DNA of 51,229 nt, from contig CAIQFD010000002.1 of the NCBI GenBank assembly GCA_903870995.1, forward strand, positions 1 through 51,229. Reading direction: 5' to 3'. A model generated the notes under the pieces. The model was not told the DNA's origin, ran no database searches, and saw only the letters and a program-made list of their open reading frames with translations. The stretch is from an uncultured Methylophilaceae bacterium (GTDB lineage Bacteria > Pseudomonadota > Gammaproteobacteria > Burkholderiales > Methylophilaceae). The position numbers were made by a program, and so were the translations under genes. Within the stretch, counting starts at the first letter, position 1. Each line of letters starts with the position of its first letter. This document shows positions 38,829 to 46,103 of the stretch, in pieces.

Positions 38829-39779
38829 ATGCAAACACTTATCTGCGGCTCGCTGGCTTTTGACACCATCATGGTGTTTCCTGACAAATTCAAACATCAC
38901 ATCTTGCCAGAAAAAATTCACATGCTAAATGTGGCTTTTTTAGTACCAGAAATGCGTAGAGAGTTTGGCGGCACAGCTGGCAACATCGCCTACAACCTAA
39001 GATTGCTCGAAGACAAACCGCTTATCATGGCAACGGTTGGAGAAGACTTTGGGGCTTACACTGCATGGTTGGATAGCAACAACATCAGCAGTGCTCATAT
39101 CAAAAAGATTGCTAATAGCTTTACAGCACAAGCATTTATCACAACGGATACCGACGACAATCAAATTACGGCTTTTCACCCAGGCGCCATGAATGAGTCT
39201 TACCAAAACAGTGTCAGCGATGCAAAAGGTGTCACACTTGCGATCATCGCCCCAGACGGACGAGATGGCATGTTTAAACACGCCAAAGAATGCTTTGATG
39301 CAGGCATCCCATTCTTATTCGACCCAGGCCAAGGCTTACCGATGTTTAATGGCGAGGAACTATTAAGCTTTATTGAAATGGCTGACTACCTTGCGGTCAA
39401 TGACTATGAAGCACAAATGTTGCAAGACAAAACAGGCCTAGACCTCGATACACTTGCTTCAAAAGTAAAGGCCATGATTGTGACCTTAGGCGCAAATGGT
39501 TCAACGATTTATGCAGATGGTCAACGTTTTGAAATCCCGCCCGTTAAAGCAGATGATGTTGTAGACCCAACCGGCTGTGGTGATGCTTACCGCGCAGGCT
39601 TGTTGTACGGGATTGCTCGAGGCTGGGATTGGCCAACCTGCGGGCGACTAGCCTCAGTCATGGGTGCAATTAAAATTGCTAGCCGAGGCGGTCAGAATCA
39701 CAAGCCAAGCAAAGATGAGATCGAAAAAATTTACACACAAGCATTAGTGAATCAAACCAAACTTGAAGAAAATGCTTAA
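38829..39779 (+). CDS. PfkB-family carbohydrate/nucleoside kinase (adenosine kinase-like)
   Basis: 316-residue ribokinase-fold kinase. The N-terminal segment EFGGTAGNIAYNLRLL gives the substrate-binding glycines, and the C-terminal PfkB signature DPTGCGDAYRAGLLYG supplies the anion hole and catalytic Asp. The general look is of the adenosine kinase-like subgroup found in many betaproteobacteria; sugar substrates are also possible. It shares strand and neighbourhood with a TetR regulator upstream and a lipoprotein gene 22 bases downstream. The substrate cannot be determined from sequence. Confidence 0.88.
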   Translation: MQTLICGSLAFDTIMVFPDKFKHHILPEKIHMLNVAFLVPEMRREFGGTAGNIAYNLRLLEDKPLIMATVGEDFGAYTAWLDSNNISSAHIKKIANSFTAQAFITTDTDDNQITAFHPGAMNESYQNSVSDAKGVTLAIIAPDGRDGMFKHAKECFDAGIPFLFDPGQGLPMFNGEELLSFIEMADYLAVNDYEAQMLQDKTGLDLDTLASKVKAMIVTLGANGSTIYADGQRFEIPPVKADDVVDPTGCGDAYRAGLLYGIARGWDWPTCGRLASVMGAIKIASRGGQNHKPSKDEIEKIYTQALVNQTKLEENA

Positions 39780-39801
39780 CTCAACAAAAAAGGATATCGC
39801 C

Positions 39802-40260
39802 ATGAATAATCACTTACTCAAAACGGCATTTATTTTAATGATTGCCAGCCTATTAAACGCTTGCGCAAGCTCAAATGCTGGCGATGTATATAGCCGAGAT
39901 GAGGCCCGCAAAGTTCAAACTATCCGCAAAGGCGTTGTTGAGTCAGTTCGCTCGGTGAAACTAGAAGGCACAAACACACCTGTTGGCACAGCCGCAGGCG
40001 CAGTCATTGGCGGCGTTGCTGGAAGCACGGTGGGTGACGGCAAAGGCTCTGCAATTGCAGCAGTTATTGGCGCAGTGGCAGGCGGCCTATTAGGCTCAGC
40101 CGCAGAAGAAGGCCTTACTAGAAAAGATGCGCTTGAAATTACCGTCAAGCTAGACAATGGCAGTCTAGTGGCGATTGTTCAAGAAGCGACTGAAAAATTC
40201 GCCCCTGGCGATAGTGTTCGCTTGATTGAAAGCGGCGGCGTAACACGCGTTAGTCACTAA
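39802..40260 (+). CDS. Glycine-zipper outer-membrane lipoprotein, SlyB/Pcp family
   Basis: 152-residue lipoprotein from the ATG at 39802, which has an AAGGA ribosome-binding site. An earlier in-frame ATG at 39763 overlaps the kinase gene and spoils the signal peptide. Lipobox LLNAC gives Cys21. The middle is a glycine-zipper membrane segment (GAVIGGVAGSTVGDGKG, then GAVAGGLLGSA). The C-terminal beta domain (ITVKLDNGSLVAIVQEA, DSVRLIESGGVTRV) is typical of SlyB/Pcp. SlyB-type proteins help keep outer-membrane integrity. It is 22 bases after the PfkB kinase gene. Confidence 0.88.
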   Translation: MNNHLLKTAFILMIASLLNACASSNAGDVYSRDEARKVQTIRKGVVESVRSVKLEGTNTPVGTAAGAVIGGVAGSTVGDGKGSAIAAVIGAVAGGLLGSAAEEGLTRKDALEITVKLDNGSLVAIVQEATEKFAPGDSVRLIESGGVTRVSH

Positions 40261-40270
40261 GCATCTTGCC

Positions 40271-40305
40271 TTCCATGAAACTGCATGCATTGCATTTTCA
40301 TGGAA
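40271..40305. repeat. Inverted repeat after the SlyB-like gene
   Basis: Perfect 10-base arms, TTCCATGAAA at 40271-40280 and TTTCATGGAA at 40296-40305, enclose a 15-base TGCATGCA-containing loop. It begins 11 bases after the lipoprotein stop and ends at the first GTCA repeat of the olsB promoter. With no T-run it is not a standard intrinsic terminator, but it may end or protect the upstream message. Confidence 0.5.
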
Positions 40306-40350
40306 ACGTCAAATTAAAGTCACCGTTTTGTCATAAAAAGTTCGTAAAGT
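40306..40350 (+). promoter_or_regulatory. Predicted PhoB-activated promoter of olsBA: triple Pho half-sites plus -10
   Basis: Three GTCA half-sites lie in exact 11-bp register: GTCAA at 40308, GTCAC at 40319 and GTCAT at 40330, with AT-rich spacers. A -10-like TAAAGT (40345-40350) starts 15 bases after the last GTCA. In the phoB promoter the same distance is also 15, to TATAGT. No -35 hexamer is needed at PhoB-dependent promoters. Phosphate control of ornithine lipid genes is established in Sinorhizobium; its presence here is a prediction from sequence. Confidence 0.75.
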
Positions 40351-40352
40351 CG

Positions 40353-40380
40353 CTCCTGTTAAAAAACCTTCTAACAGGAG
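40353..40380 (+). promoter_or_regulatory. Inverted repeat containing the olsB ribosome-binding site
   Basis: Perfect 9-base arms CTCCTGTTA (40353-40361) and TAACAGGAG (40372-40380) with a 10-base loop. The 3' arm includes the AGGAG ribosome-binding site, 6 bases before the olsB ATG. If RNA includes the whole 5' arm, the site would be masked. The predicted start of transcription (about 40357) falls inside that arm, so the repeat may instead be a DNA operator over the start site. Confidence 0.6.
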
Positions 40381-40386
40381 TTAGAG

Positions 40387-41172
40387 ATGCTAAAACAGCA
40401 ACCTTCACCCAATCTCAGCAATATCAAAAATCCTAGCACCCATGAGCAACAGCAAGTAGTTGCCCATGATTTATATATTAGCTTTGCTCGCAACCCAAGC
40501 GATGTTGCTGAAGCACAGCGCTTACGCTACAAAGTGTTTGCTGAGGAAATGGGCGCAAACATCCAAAGTGAGGACGGCTTAGATCAAGATGGATTTGATG
40601 CATTTTGCGACCACTTATTAATTCGTGAAAGCGTGAATCATCGCGTGGTCGGCACCTACCGCATTCTTAACCCAACGATGGCAAATGAGGCAGGCGGCTA
40701 TTACTCTGCTGGCGAGTTCGACATCAGCCGTTTACAACATTTATTCCCACGCATGGTTGAGGTAGGCCGTGCTTGTGTGCATCGCGACTATCGCAATGGC
40801 GGCACCATCACGATGCTCTGGGCCGGCCTTGCAAAGTATATGCAAATGAACGGATATGAATATATGATTGGCTGCGCTAGCGTACCAATGGCTGATGGTG
40901 GACATATGGCAGCTAGCCTTTATAATAACTTACAAGAAAAGTACTTATCACCACCAGAATACCGCGCTTTCCCGCATTGTCCATTACCAATGGAGGCCTT
41001 ACAAAAGGACATAGAAGTAGATTGTCCGCCACTGGTTAAGGGTTATTTGCGTTTAGGGGCGTATATTTGTGGTGAACCCGCTTGGGACCCTGATTTTAAT
41101 AGCGCTGACATGCTAGTCATGCTGCCTCTTTCACGTATTAACAGGCGTTATGCTGCCCATTTTTTTAAGTAA
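40387..41172 (+). CDS. olsB: Ornithine-acyl-ACP N-acyltransferase OlsB (GNAT family)
   Basis: 261-residue acyltransferase expected to link a 3-hydroxy fatty acid from acyl-ACP to ornithine, giving lyso-ornithine lipid. The sequence fits the OlsB-type GNAT domain: EAQRLRYKVFAEEMGA, DGFDAFCDHLLIRE, VVGTYRILNP, FPRMVEVGRACVHRDYRNGG and the later GCASVPMADGG. The C-terminus carries the RLGAYICGEPAWDPDFN block seen in this family. The downstream overlapping PlsC-type gene completes the pair. A strong AGGAG site precedes the ATG. The function is inferred from family and pairing; an N-acyltransferase for another amino acid is possible. Confidence 0.8.
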   Translation: MLKQQPSPNLSNIKNPSTHEQQQVVAHDLYISFARNPSDVAEAQRLRYKVFAEEMGANIQSEDGLDQDGFDAFCDHLLIRESVNHRVVGTYRILNPTMANEAGGYYSAGEFDISRLQHLFPRMVEVGRACVHRDYRNGGTITMLWAGLAKYMQMNGYEYMIGCASVPMADGGHMAASLYNNLQEKYLSPPEYRAFPHCPLPMEALQKDIEVDCPPLVKGYLRLGAYICGEPAWDPDFNSADMLVMLPLSRINRRYAAHFFK

Positions 41173-41938
41173 CTCAATACATTCATCTCTCGCTGTTCGC
41201 GTGATCCGAATTATTCGGATCATCATTCATACGCTCTACGGTGGCTTTTTAGGCTTAGTCATTATGCCTTCAGCCACTGCTAGACAACGCAACTGGATTG
41301 TCAGTCATTGGTCACGAAGTCTGCTTAACATCCTTAATATTGAAGTGTCTAGGCAAGGCGAACTGCCACGTCATGATTTGGTGAACACCATGTTCGTTGG
41401 CAATCATATTTCATGGATAGACATTCATGCATTAAACAGCGTGCGCGCCGTGCGCTTCATTGCTAAAGCAGATCTAAAAGGCTGGCCGATATTCGGTTGG
41501 TTAGCTAAAAAATGTAACACGCTATTTATTGAACGCGAGCAAAAGAAAGATGCCGTGCGAGTGATTGAAGAAGCAACAGCAAGCCTCAAGCGAGGGGACT
41601 GCCTATGCTACTTCCCAGAAGGGACAACGACAGATGGCTCACGGCTACTGCCCTTTAAAGGAAGCTTAATGCAAGCACCTATCAATGCAAGCGCATCAAT
41701 TTGGCCCTTCGCCATTTATTATCCTAAACACGATGGCAGCCCTAATACAGACATGGCGTTTGCAGGTCAAACAACACTCATAGCGTCTATTTGGCAGATT
41801 GTCTCGTTGAACAACCCTAAAGTATTGCTGACGTTCCTACCGCAAATATCACCGCACGGGCATGAACGCAGAGGGCTGACCCTTACAGCGCGCCATGAGA
41901 TTGCCAGTCACCTTGGATTCAGTCACCACGACGCTTAG
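41150..41938 (+). CDS. olsA: Acyl-acyl carrier protein O-acyltransferase OlsA (PlsC-like)
   Basis: 262-residue membrane-associated acyltransferase of the PlsC family, expected to add the second acyl chain to lyso-ornithine lipid. The catalytic HxxxxD is His86-Asp91 in GNHISWIDIH, and the FPEGT motif is at about residues 155-159. A hydrophobic N-terminal segment (RIIRIIIHTLYGGFLGLVI) anchors it. The ATG at 41150 overlaps olsB by 23 bases; internal GTG 41201 is a possible alternative. Because of the overlap, olsA is preferred over a general 1-acylglycerol-phosphate acyltransferase (plsC), which has the same motifs. Confidence 0.78.
   Translation: MLPIFLSNSIHSSLAVRVIRIIRIIIHTLYGGFLGLVIMPSATARQRNWIVSHWSRSLLNILNIEVSRQGELPRHDLVNTMFVGNHISWIDIHALNSVRAVRFIAKADLKGWPIFGWLAKKCNTLFIEREQKKDAVRVIEEATASLKRGDCLCYFPEGTTTDGSRLLPFKGSLMQAPINASASIWPFAIYYPKHDGSPNTDMAFAGQTTLIASIWQIVSLNNPKVLLTFLPQISPHGHERRGLTLTARHEIASHLGFSHHDA
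41202..41222. repeat. Perfect inverted repeat near the start of olsA
   Basis: TGATCCGAA and TTCGGATCA (9-base arms, 3-base loop) fall 30 bases after the olsB stop, inside codons for an Ile/Arg-rich stretch of olsA. Repeated Ile-Arg coding can create such symmetry by chance. If real, it would form a compact mRNA hairpin between the two cistrons. Confidence 0.35.
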
Positions 41939-42771
41939 TCGGCAAAATGAATACTGATAGGCGCATCATCCACATGACAAGGCACCTGAAAAACGGCTTT
42001 GTCATCCAAGCGTAAAGCGGTTAAAGCACCACCCCACAAACAACCCGTATCCAACGCATAAATATTATTTGCCACATGTAAGCCAAGCGCTGACCAATGC
42101 CCAAAAATGATTGGGGTGTTCACCGAGGCTCTATGCTCAACATCAAACCAAGGCACATATTCTTCTGGGCGATTTTTAAGCTCACCTTTGAATTTAAACT
42201 CCATCTCGCCAGCTTGAGAACAAAGTCGCAAACGCGTCATCGCGTTGGTAATCACCCGCAACCTATCCCAACCATCTAAAGCATCATCCCATTGCACAGG
42301 CTGATTTCCGTACATATGCTTAAGGAAGTCACGGTAATTATCAGCAATAAGCGCCGCATGGACTTCATCCGCTAGCGCTTGCGCTTTGATCGCCGTCCAC
42401 TGTGGTAGCAAACCTGCATGCACCATTAAATGCCCATGCGCCAGATGCAATAATGGCTGGTGTCGTAACCAACCTAATAGCTCTGGCGCATCAGGCGCAT
42501 CCAACAAGGGCTGAATGGTATCGCTACGGTGGGGACTAACGAAGCCTTCCGCGACCACCAGCGTATGCAAATCGTGATTGCCGAGCACAGTGACTATCGA
42601 AGACTGATGATCAAACATCCAGCGTAAAACTTCTAAGGACCCTGAGCCGCGGTTAATTAAATCACCAACTAACCACAACTTATCAACAGCAGCATTAAAT
42701 TGAATCTTTTTCAGAAGAGCCTGAAAAGAATGGAAACAACCTTGAATGTCACCAACGGCGTAGGTAGCCAT
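41935..42771 (-). CDS. apaH: Bis(5'-nucleosyl)-tetraphosphatase, symmetrical
   Basis: Hydrolyses Ap4A to two ADP; also reported to decap Np4-capped RNA. The 278-residue protein has the PPP-type phosphatase motifs in order: VGDIQGC, LVGDLINRGSGSLE and VLGNHDLHTL, with later HAGLLPQW and the C-terminal ALDTGCLWGGALTALRL typical of ApaH. Its 3' end overlaps the convergent olsA by 4 bases. It starts 62 bases after the cytochrome c gene on the same strand and could be co-transcribed. Confidence 0.97.
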   Translation of the reverse strand: MATYAVGDIQGCFHSFQALLKKIQFNAAVDKLWLVGDLINRGSGSLEVLRWMFDHQSSIVTVLGNHDLHTLVVAEGFVSPHRSDTIQPLLDAPDAPELLGWLRHQPLLHLAHGHLMVHAGLLPQWTAIKAQALADEVHAALIADNYRDFLKHMYGNQPVQWDDALDGWDRLRVITNAMTRLRLCSQAGEMEFKFKGELKNRPEEYVPWFDVEHRASVNTPIIFGHWSALGLHVANNIYALDTGCLWGGALTALRLDDKAVFQVPCHVDDAPISIHFAD

Positions 42772-42833
42772 ATTATGAAGAGATGGCCATCATGGGCGTT
42801 GCCCACAACAGCCATTCAATTTGAATAAACAGC

Positions 42834-43325
42834 TTACTTAGCTGGCTTAAAACTAGCACCAGACTGATTTGCCATGTAAGCGACAGCATTAGCCACTTCG
42901 TGGTCAGTAAGTTCAGCATTGCCGCCACGAGCAGGCATAGAACGAATACCAGCGATCGCATGTTTCACTAGGGTTTCGTAACCTTGCGCAATTCTCGGGC
43001 CCCAAGCAGATTTATCACCAATCTTAGGAGATCCTAAAGCACCAACAGCGTGACAAGCTGAGCAAACGCCTTTAACAACCTCTTCACCACTCTTATCTAC
43101 ATGAGGACCTGTTTCAACAGCAGCCACAGCAACCTGTGCAACAGGCTTAATACGCTCTTCAATTTGCGTAGCTGCCAACTTTGGATCTTCTGGGGCGTGT
43201 GTTGATTCAACCGTCATAAATAACTTCGCAATCAACACAATCACTAAAGTAGGGGCAAAAATACCGCCCAAAATTGCCACGACAACTTGGCTCACTGGGG
43301 TAGGGGGAAACTCATGCTCGCTCAT
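42834..43325 (-). CDS. Membrane-anchored class I cytochrome c (c5 type)
   Basis: 163-residue monoheme cytochrome. An N-terminal membrane anchor (residues about 12-37) is followed by an Ala/Val/Pro-rich linker. The heme motif CSACH is at residues 88-92, and the probable distal Met130 is in GIRSMPARGG. Spacing and the tail DHEVANAVAYMANQSG are typical of cytochrome c5-like proteins, which shuttle electrons to terminal oxidases at the periplasmic face. It is transcribed on the minus strand upstream of apaH; 149 bases separate it from the divergent tRNA gene. Confidence 0.9.
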   Translation of the reverse strand: MSEHEFPPTPVSQVVVAILGGIFAPTLVIVLIAKLFMTVESTHAPEDPKLAATQIEERIKPVAQVAVAAVETGPHVDKSGEEVVKGVCSACHAVGALGSPKIGDKSAWGPRIAQGYETLVKHAIAGIRSMPARGGNAELTDHEVANAVAYMANQSGASFKPAK

Positions 43326-43425
43326 ATCGATCTATTCCAATCCAATAAAAATTTGGTCAATGAAAAAATTTGTTACTGAATTATACTGATAAGGCAGGCT
43401 GGTTAAAAGCGCAATGTCTCGCAAT

Positions 43426-43454
43426 CGGACAATCCGCACCCCTTTTGCTATAAT
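43426..43454 (+). promoter_or_regulatory. Sigma70 promoter of tRNA-Arg
   Basis: A consensus -10, TATAAT, lies at 43449-43454, 17 bases after a CGGACA (43426-43431) that matches the -35 at four of six positions. The -10 ends 20 bases before the mature 5' end of the tRNA, consistent with a short leader. Confidence 0.7.
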
Positions 43455-43474
43455 CCGCTGGCATTTGCATATAC

Positions 43475-43551
43475 GCGCCCGTAGCTCAGCTGGATAGAGT
43501 GTTGGTTTCCGAAGCCAAAGGTCGTGGGTTCGACTCCCGCCGGGCGCGCCA
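43475..43551 (+). tRNA. tRNA-Arg (anticodon CCG)
   Basis: 77-base cloverleaf read directly. The acceptor stem GCGCCCG (43475-43481) pairs with CGGGCGC (43541-43547), followed by discriminator G and an encoded CCA. The D arm is GCTC/GAGT (with one G-T pair), the anticodon stem TTGGT/GCCAA with loop TTCCGAA, so the anticodon is CCG, reading the arginine codon CGG. The T arm is GTGGG/CCCGC with a GTTCGAC-type loop. It stands alone, with its own promoter and terminator. Confidence 0.97.
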
Positions 43552-43552
43552 A

Positions 43553-43606
43553 AATAATAATAAAAAAGCCGTGGTCATCATGACTCACGGCTTTTTTATT
43601 ATTATT
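43553..43606. terminator. Bidirectional terminator with 21-bp perfect arms after tRNA-Arg
   Basis: Arms 43553-43573 and 43586-43606 are perfectly complementary over 21 bases, with a GCCGTG/CACGGC core and AT-rich outer parts; the loop of 12 bases contains TCATCATGA. A and T runs flank the core on both sides. It terminates the tRNA (+) and the 96-residue orphan gene (-). Confidence 0.9.
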
Positions 43607-43624
43607 CTTCTATCTCTTAATAGA

Positions 43625-43915
43625 TTAAGCAGACTTTTTTAAAAACTCAGACAAATTTAAGTTTGCCATTTTTACTAGATATGGCATTTTATTTGTCCCA
43701 TAAATAGCCTCATCAGCAATGCGACGTCGCACACCGCTCTCAACATCGATCACCCAAACACAATCCTTGCAGATTGCCACTAAAGTGTTGAGATGCAACT
43801 TTGCATCTGTAAGATATGGTACAAAAAATGTTTTAGCAACCGTTGACTCATGCTTATGCAATTTCATCATCGATCTTTTTACATCTACTACATCAAGAGC
43901 CCAGATAGACTTCAT
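43625..43915 (-). CDS. Unknown 96-residue protein
   Basis: No family recognised. The product starts MKSIWALDVVDVKRSMMKLH, contains two central cysteines (VAICKDCVWVIDVESG), a basic RRRIADEAIYG stretch, and ends LSEFLKKSA. It has no signal peptide or membrane segment, so it is probably cytoplasmic. A GAGGG ribosome-binding site about 9 bases before the ATG and a terminator just after the stop argue that it is a real gene. It lies 109 bases downstream of the response regulator on the same strand. Confidence 0.6.
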   Translation of the reverse strand: MKSIWALDVVDVKRSMMKLHKHESTVAKTFFVPYLTDAKLHLNTLVAICKDCVWVIDVESGVRRRIADEAIYGTNKMPYLVKMANLNLSEFLKKSA

Positions 43916-44024
43916 GATATTGCCCTCTAACTTTAAGTTAGATGCATTAAAACTTAAAAACTACAACCAAAACATCCCCAATTAGGGATAAAAAAACAAA
44001 TTTAACAATAATTACATCAATATA

Positions 44025-44636
44025 TTAGTTTAAACACTTCCCAAACTTTTCAAGCAGCTCAGGCAGATTTTCTACATCTAATTTATCGTAAATTTGCGCC
44101 CTTCTTTTTTTAATGGTGTCAGCTTTCAACCCCATGGCTTCAGCGACCATCTTATTAGAAAGACCATGCATAAAATAATGAAGAATTTGATATTCAATGG
44201 CGGTTAATTGACCAATTAAATCTTCACAATTAGCCTTTTCTTTAGCAAACCGATCTTCTTTATGTTTAGCAGAGAAGACTCGCTTCAATGAATCTAACAG
44301 CGCATCAGGGGCAACCGGCTTCAGCAGAAATTCATAAGCGCCGCCTTTGAGGGCATCAATAATCTGCTGAGATTGGCTTTCACCACTCAAAAAGAAAACC
44401 GGGGAGCTATTATTAAGCGCAAGCAATTTTGCTTGAATATCCAATCCAGAAAGCTCCGGCATATGCATATCTAAAACAACAACCGATGGCTGTGCAAGTG
44501 GAAACGCCTTTAGAAATTCAATTCCATTGGAAAAAGCGCGCACTTCAAAATGTTTGTCTCTAAGAAATGTCGCAATGCCTGAAAGAATTTCAGCATCATC
44601 ATCAACTAAATAAACGACCTCACGGCTTTGGCTCAT
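44025..44636 (-). CDS. Response regulator with LuxR/FixJ-type DNA-binding domain
   Basis: 203-residue two-component regulator. The receiver domain (about residues 6-120) has acidic residues Asp12-Asp14, phospho-acceptor Asp56 in VVVLDMHMPELSG, the Ser in FFLSGES and the Lys in LLKPV. The C-terminal helix-turn-helix (about 140-200) reads LTAIEYQILHYFMHGLSNK then MVAEAMGLKADTIKKRRAQI, the FixJ/NarL pattern. It overlaps its partner histidine kinase gene by 4 bases. Targets are unknown. Its position at the end of the cytochrome oxidase assembly cluster suggests a respiratory or redox input. Confidence 0.9.
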   Translation of the reverse strand: MSQSREVVYLVDDDAEILSGIATFLRDKHFEVRAFSNGIEFLKAFPLAQPSVVVLDMHMPELSGLDIQAKLLALNNSSPVFFLSGESQSQQIIDALKGGAYEFLLKPVAPDALLDSLKRVFSAKHKEDRFAKEKANCEDLIGQLTAIEYQILHYFMHGLSNKMVAEAMGLKADTIKKRRAQIYDKLDVENLPELLEKFGKCLN

Positions 44637-46084
44637 TGCTGTGCACTTTTCAACTTCAACTCAAAAACAGCCCCTGAGAGACCGTCCATTTTTGCATTGG
44701 CGGTATAGGCACCAATCGTCCCCTGCCAACTTTCAACTAACATCTTACTCAATGCTAAACCAAGACCCATTCCGCCAGACTTAGTCTCAAGCCACTCAAA
44801 AATTTTGTGCTCCATTCCCTCTGGGAGACCCTCGCCAGAGTCGACAATCTTAATCAGAACAAATCGTTTTTGTTGAATATATTTTAATTTAATCACAATG
44901 CTTTTAGCGGCGCTAGCGTCAGCTTTTCTCTCAATAGCATCCAATGCATTATTAATAAGATTAAAGAAAACGCGCTCTAATTGATGTTGATCTGCCAGCA
45001 CATAGACATCTAGAACCTCATGCTCAATAGAAACGTTCGCCCCCACAGCCATGACTCTAGCTTTTGCCAAGCTCAGCACATTCACCAGCGCCTCATGAAC
45101 CGAAACAGGCTTAACATCAACATTACGTTCAACCATAAAGTTACGAAGGTTTTCAATCACACCAATCGCCCGCTCGGCAGGTTTCTTTACTGCTGATAGT
45201 CGCTCATTGGCATCTGAATCATTCCCGTTTTTTAGAATATATGACTCAAGATTAGCTAAACCAAAACGTAATGCTGTAAGTGGCTGCAATACTTCGTGTA
45301 CCACCGTTGACCCATAAGCACCGACCGTTGAAAAGGCCTGGACTCGCATTAGATCTTTAATGACGACATTACGTTTTTCTAAGACATCGGCCATCTCTAG
45401 GTTGGCTGAAATACTTTTTTGAAAGTCTTTTTCCACTTTAGCCAACACTAACGCGATATAGCCTAGATTGGAATAAATCACAGCCAAAATTCCTGTCACC
45501 GTCATAATGGTATTAATCGTCGACCTTTGTAGCACGTCATAGCTCTCGTATCCAAGTGCTAGAAAAATGACCTTTACAGCAATTGCAATTCCTAACAAGC
45601 CGTAGATCGTAGCCACATAGCCCATTCTTTTGAGTCCAAAGTAGTCTTCATATAACTTACCAAGCCAAGCCAATCTCAATAACAAAAAGCTAATCACAGT
45701 CAATGCAAACATGGCACGAGTGCCCAAGGTGTCGCCGAATATCACGCACAAGTGATACCCAATCGTGAATAAAAGAATCAATCCAAACACTAAATAATTT
45801 GCCGCCGCTCGTTGCATATCAATACGCAACGACTGGATACGCAAGGCGTATCCAGAAACAATCAATGTATTAACAAGCGTAAATGTAAAAAAATCAGCAA
45901 AATGCGTGAGCATGAAAGGTCTAAAACTGATCATCACCAGCCCTATCCCATTGAGCATCCCGCCTAAACACCAGAGTTTAACGGCATTCGTTCGGTAGCT
46001 TTTGAGGTAAAAGTAGACTGAAACTGGCATCACAACGTAAAGAAAGCCAAGTAAAAAATAAGCGGTCTTTACGTCGATAAACAT
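44633..46084 (-). CDS. Sensor histidine kinase with multi-helix membrane N-terminus
   Basis: 483 residues. Residues 1-220 hold about seven hydrophobic segments with little periplasmic sequence, so the membrane part itself, or a partner, is the likely sensor. A short coiled stretch leads to the kinase core, with phospho-accepting His263 in TVVHEVLQPLTALR. The ATPase motifs are NLINNALDAIERK (N box), VDSGEGLPEG (G1) and GGMGLGLALSKML (G2). It starts 19 bases after the UPF0114 gene and overlaps its response regulator by 4 bases. The signal is unknown; no RegB-type redox cysteine motif was recognised. Confidence 0.9.
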   Translation of the reverse strand: MFIDVKTAYFLLGFLYVVMPVSVYFYLKSYRTNAVKLWCLGGMLNGIGLVMISFRPFMLTHFADFFTFTLVNTLIVSGYALRIQSLRIDMQRAAANYLVFGLILLFTIGYHLCVIFGDTLGTRAMFALTVISFLLLRLAWLGKLYEDYFGLKRMGYVATIYGLLGIAIAVKVIFLALGYESYDVLQRSTINTIMTVTGILAVIYSNLGYIALVLAKVEKDFQKSISANLEMADVLEKRNVVIKDLMRVQAFSTVGAYGSTVVHEVLQPLTALRFGLANLESYILKNGNDSDANERLSAVKKPAERAIGVIENLRNFMVERNVDVKPVSVHEALVNVLSLAKARVMAVGANVSIEHEVLDVYVLADQHQLERVFFNLINNALDAIERKADASAAKSIVIKLKYIQQKRFVLIKIVDSGEGLPEGMEHKIFEWLETKSGGMGLGLALSKMLVESWQGTIGAYTANAKMDGLSGAVFELKLKSAQQ

Positions 46085-46103
46085 AGATTGAACTCAGGGA
46101 AGC

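Noticed and set aside
43974-43992. ATCCC...GGGAT hairpin downstream of the response regulator gene
   Set aside because: The stem is short and the T-run lies on the wrong side for the minus-strand transcript, so it is not called a terminator.
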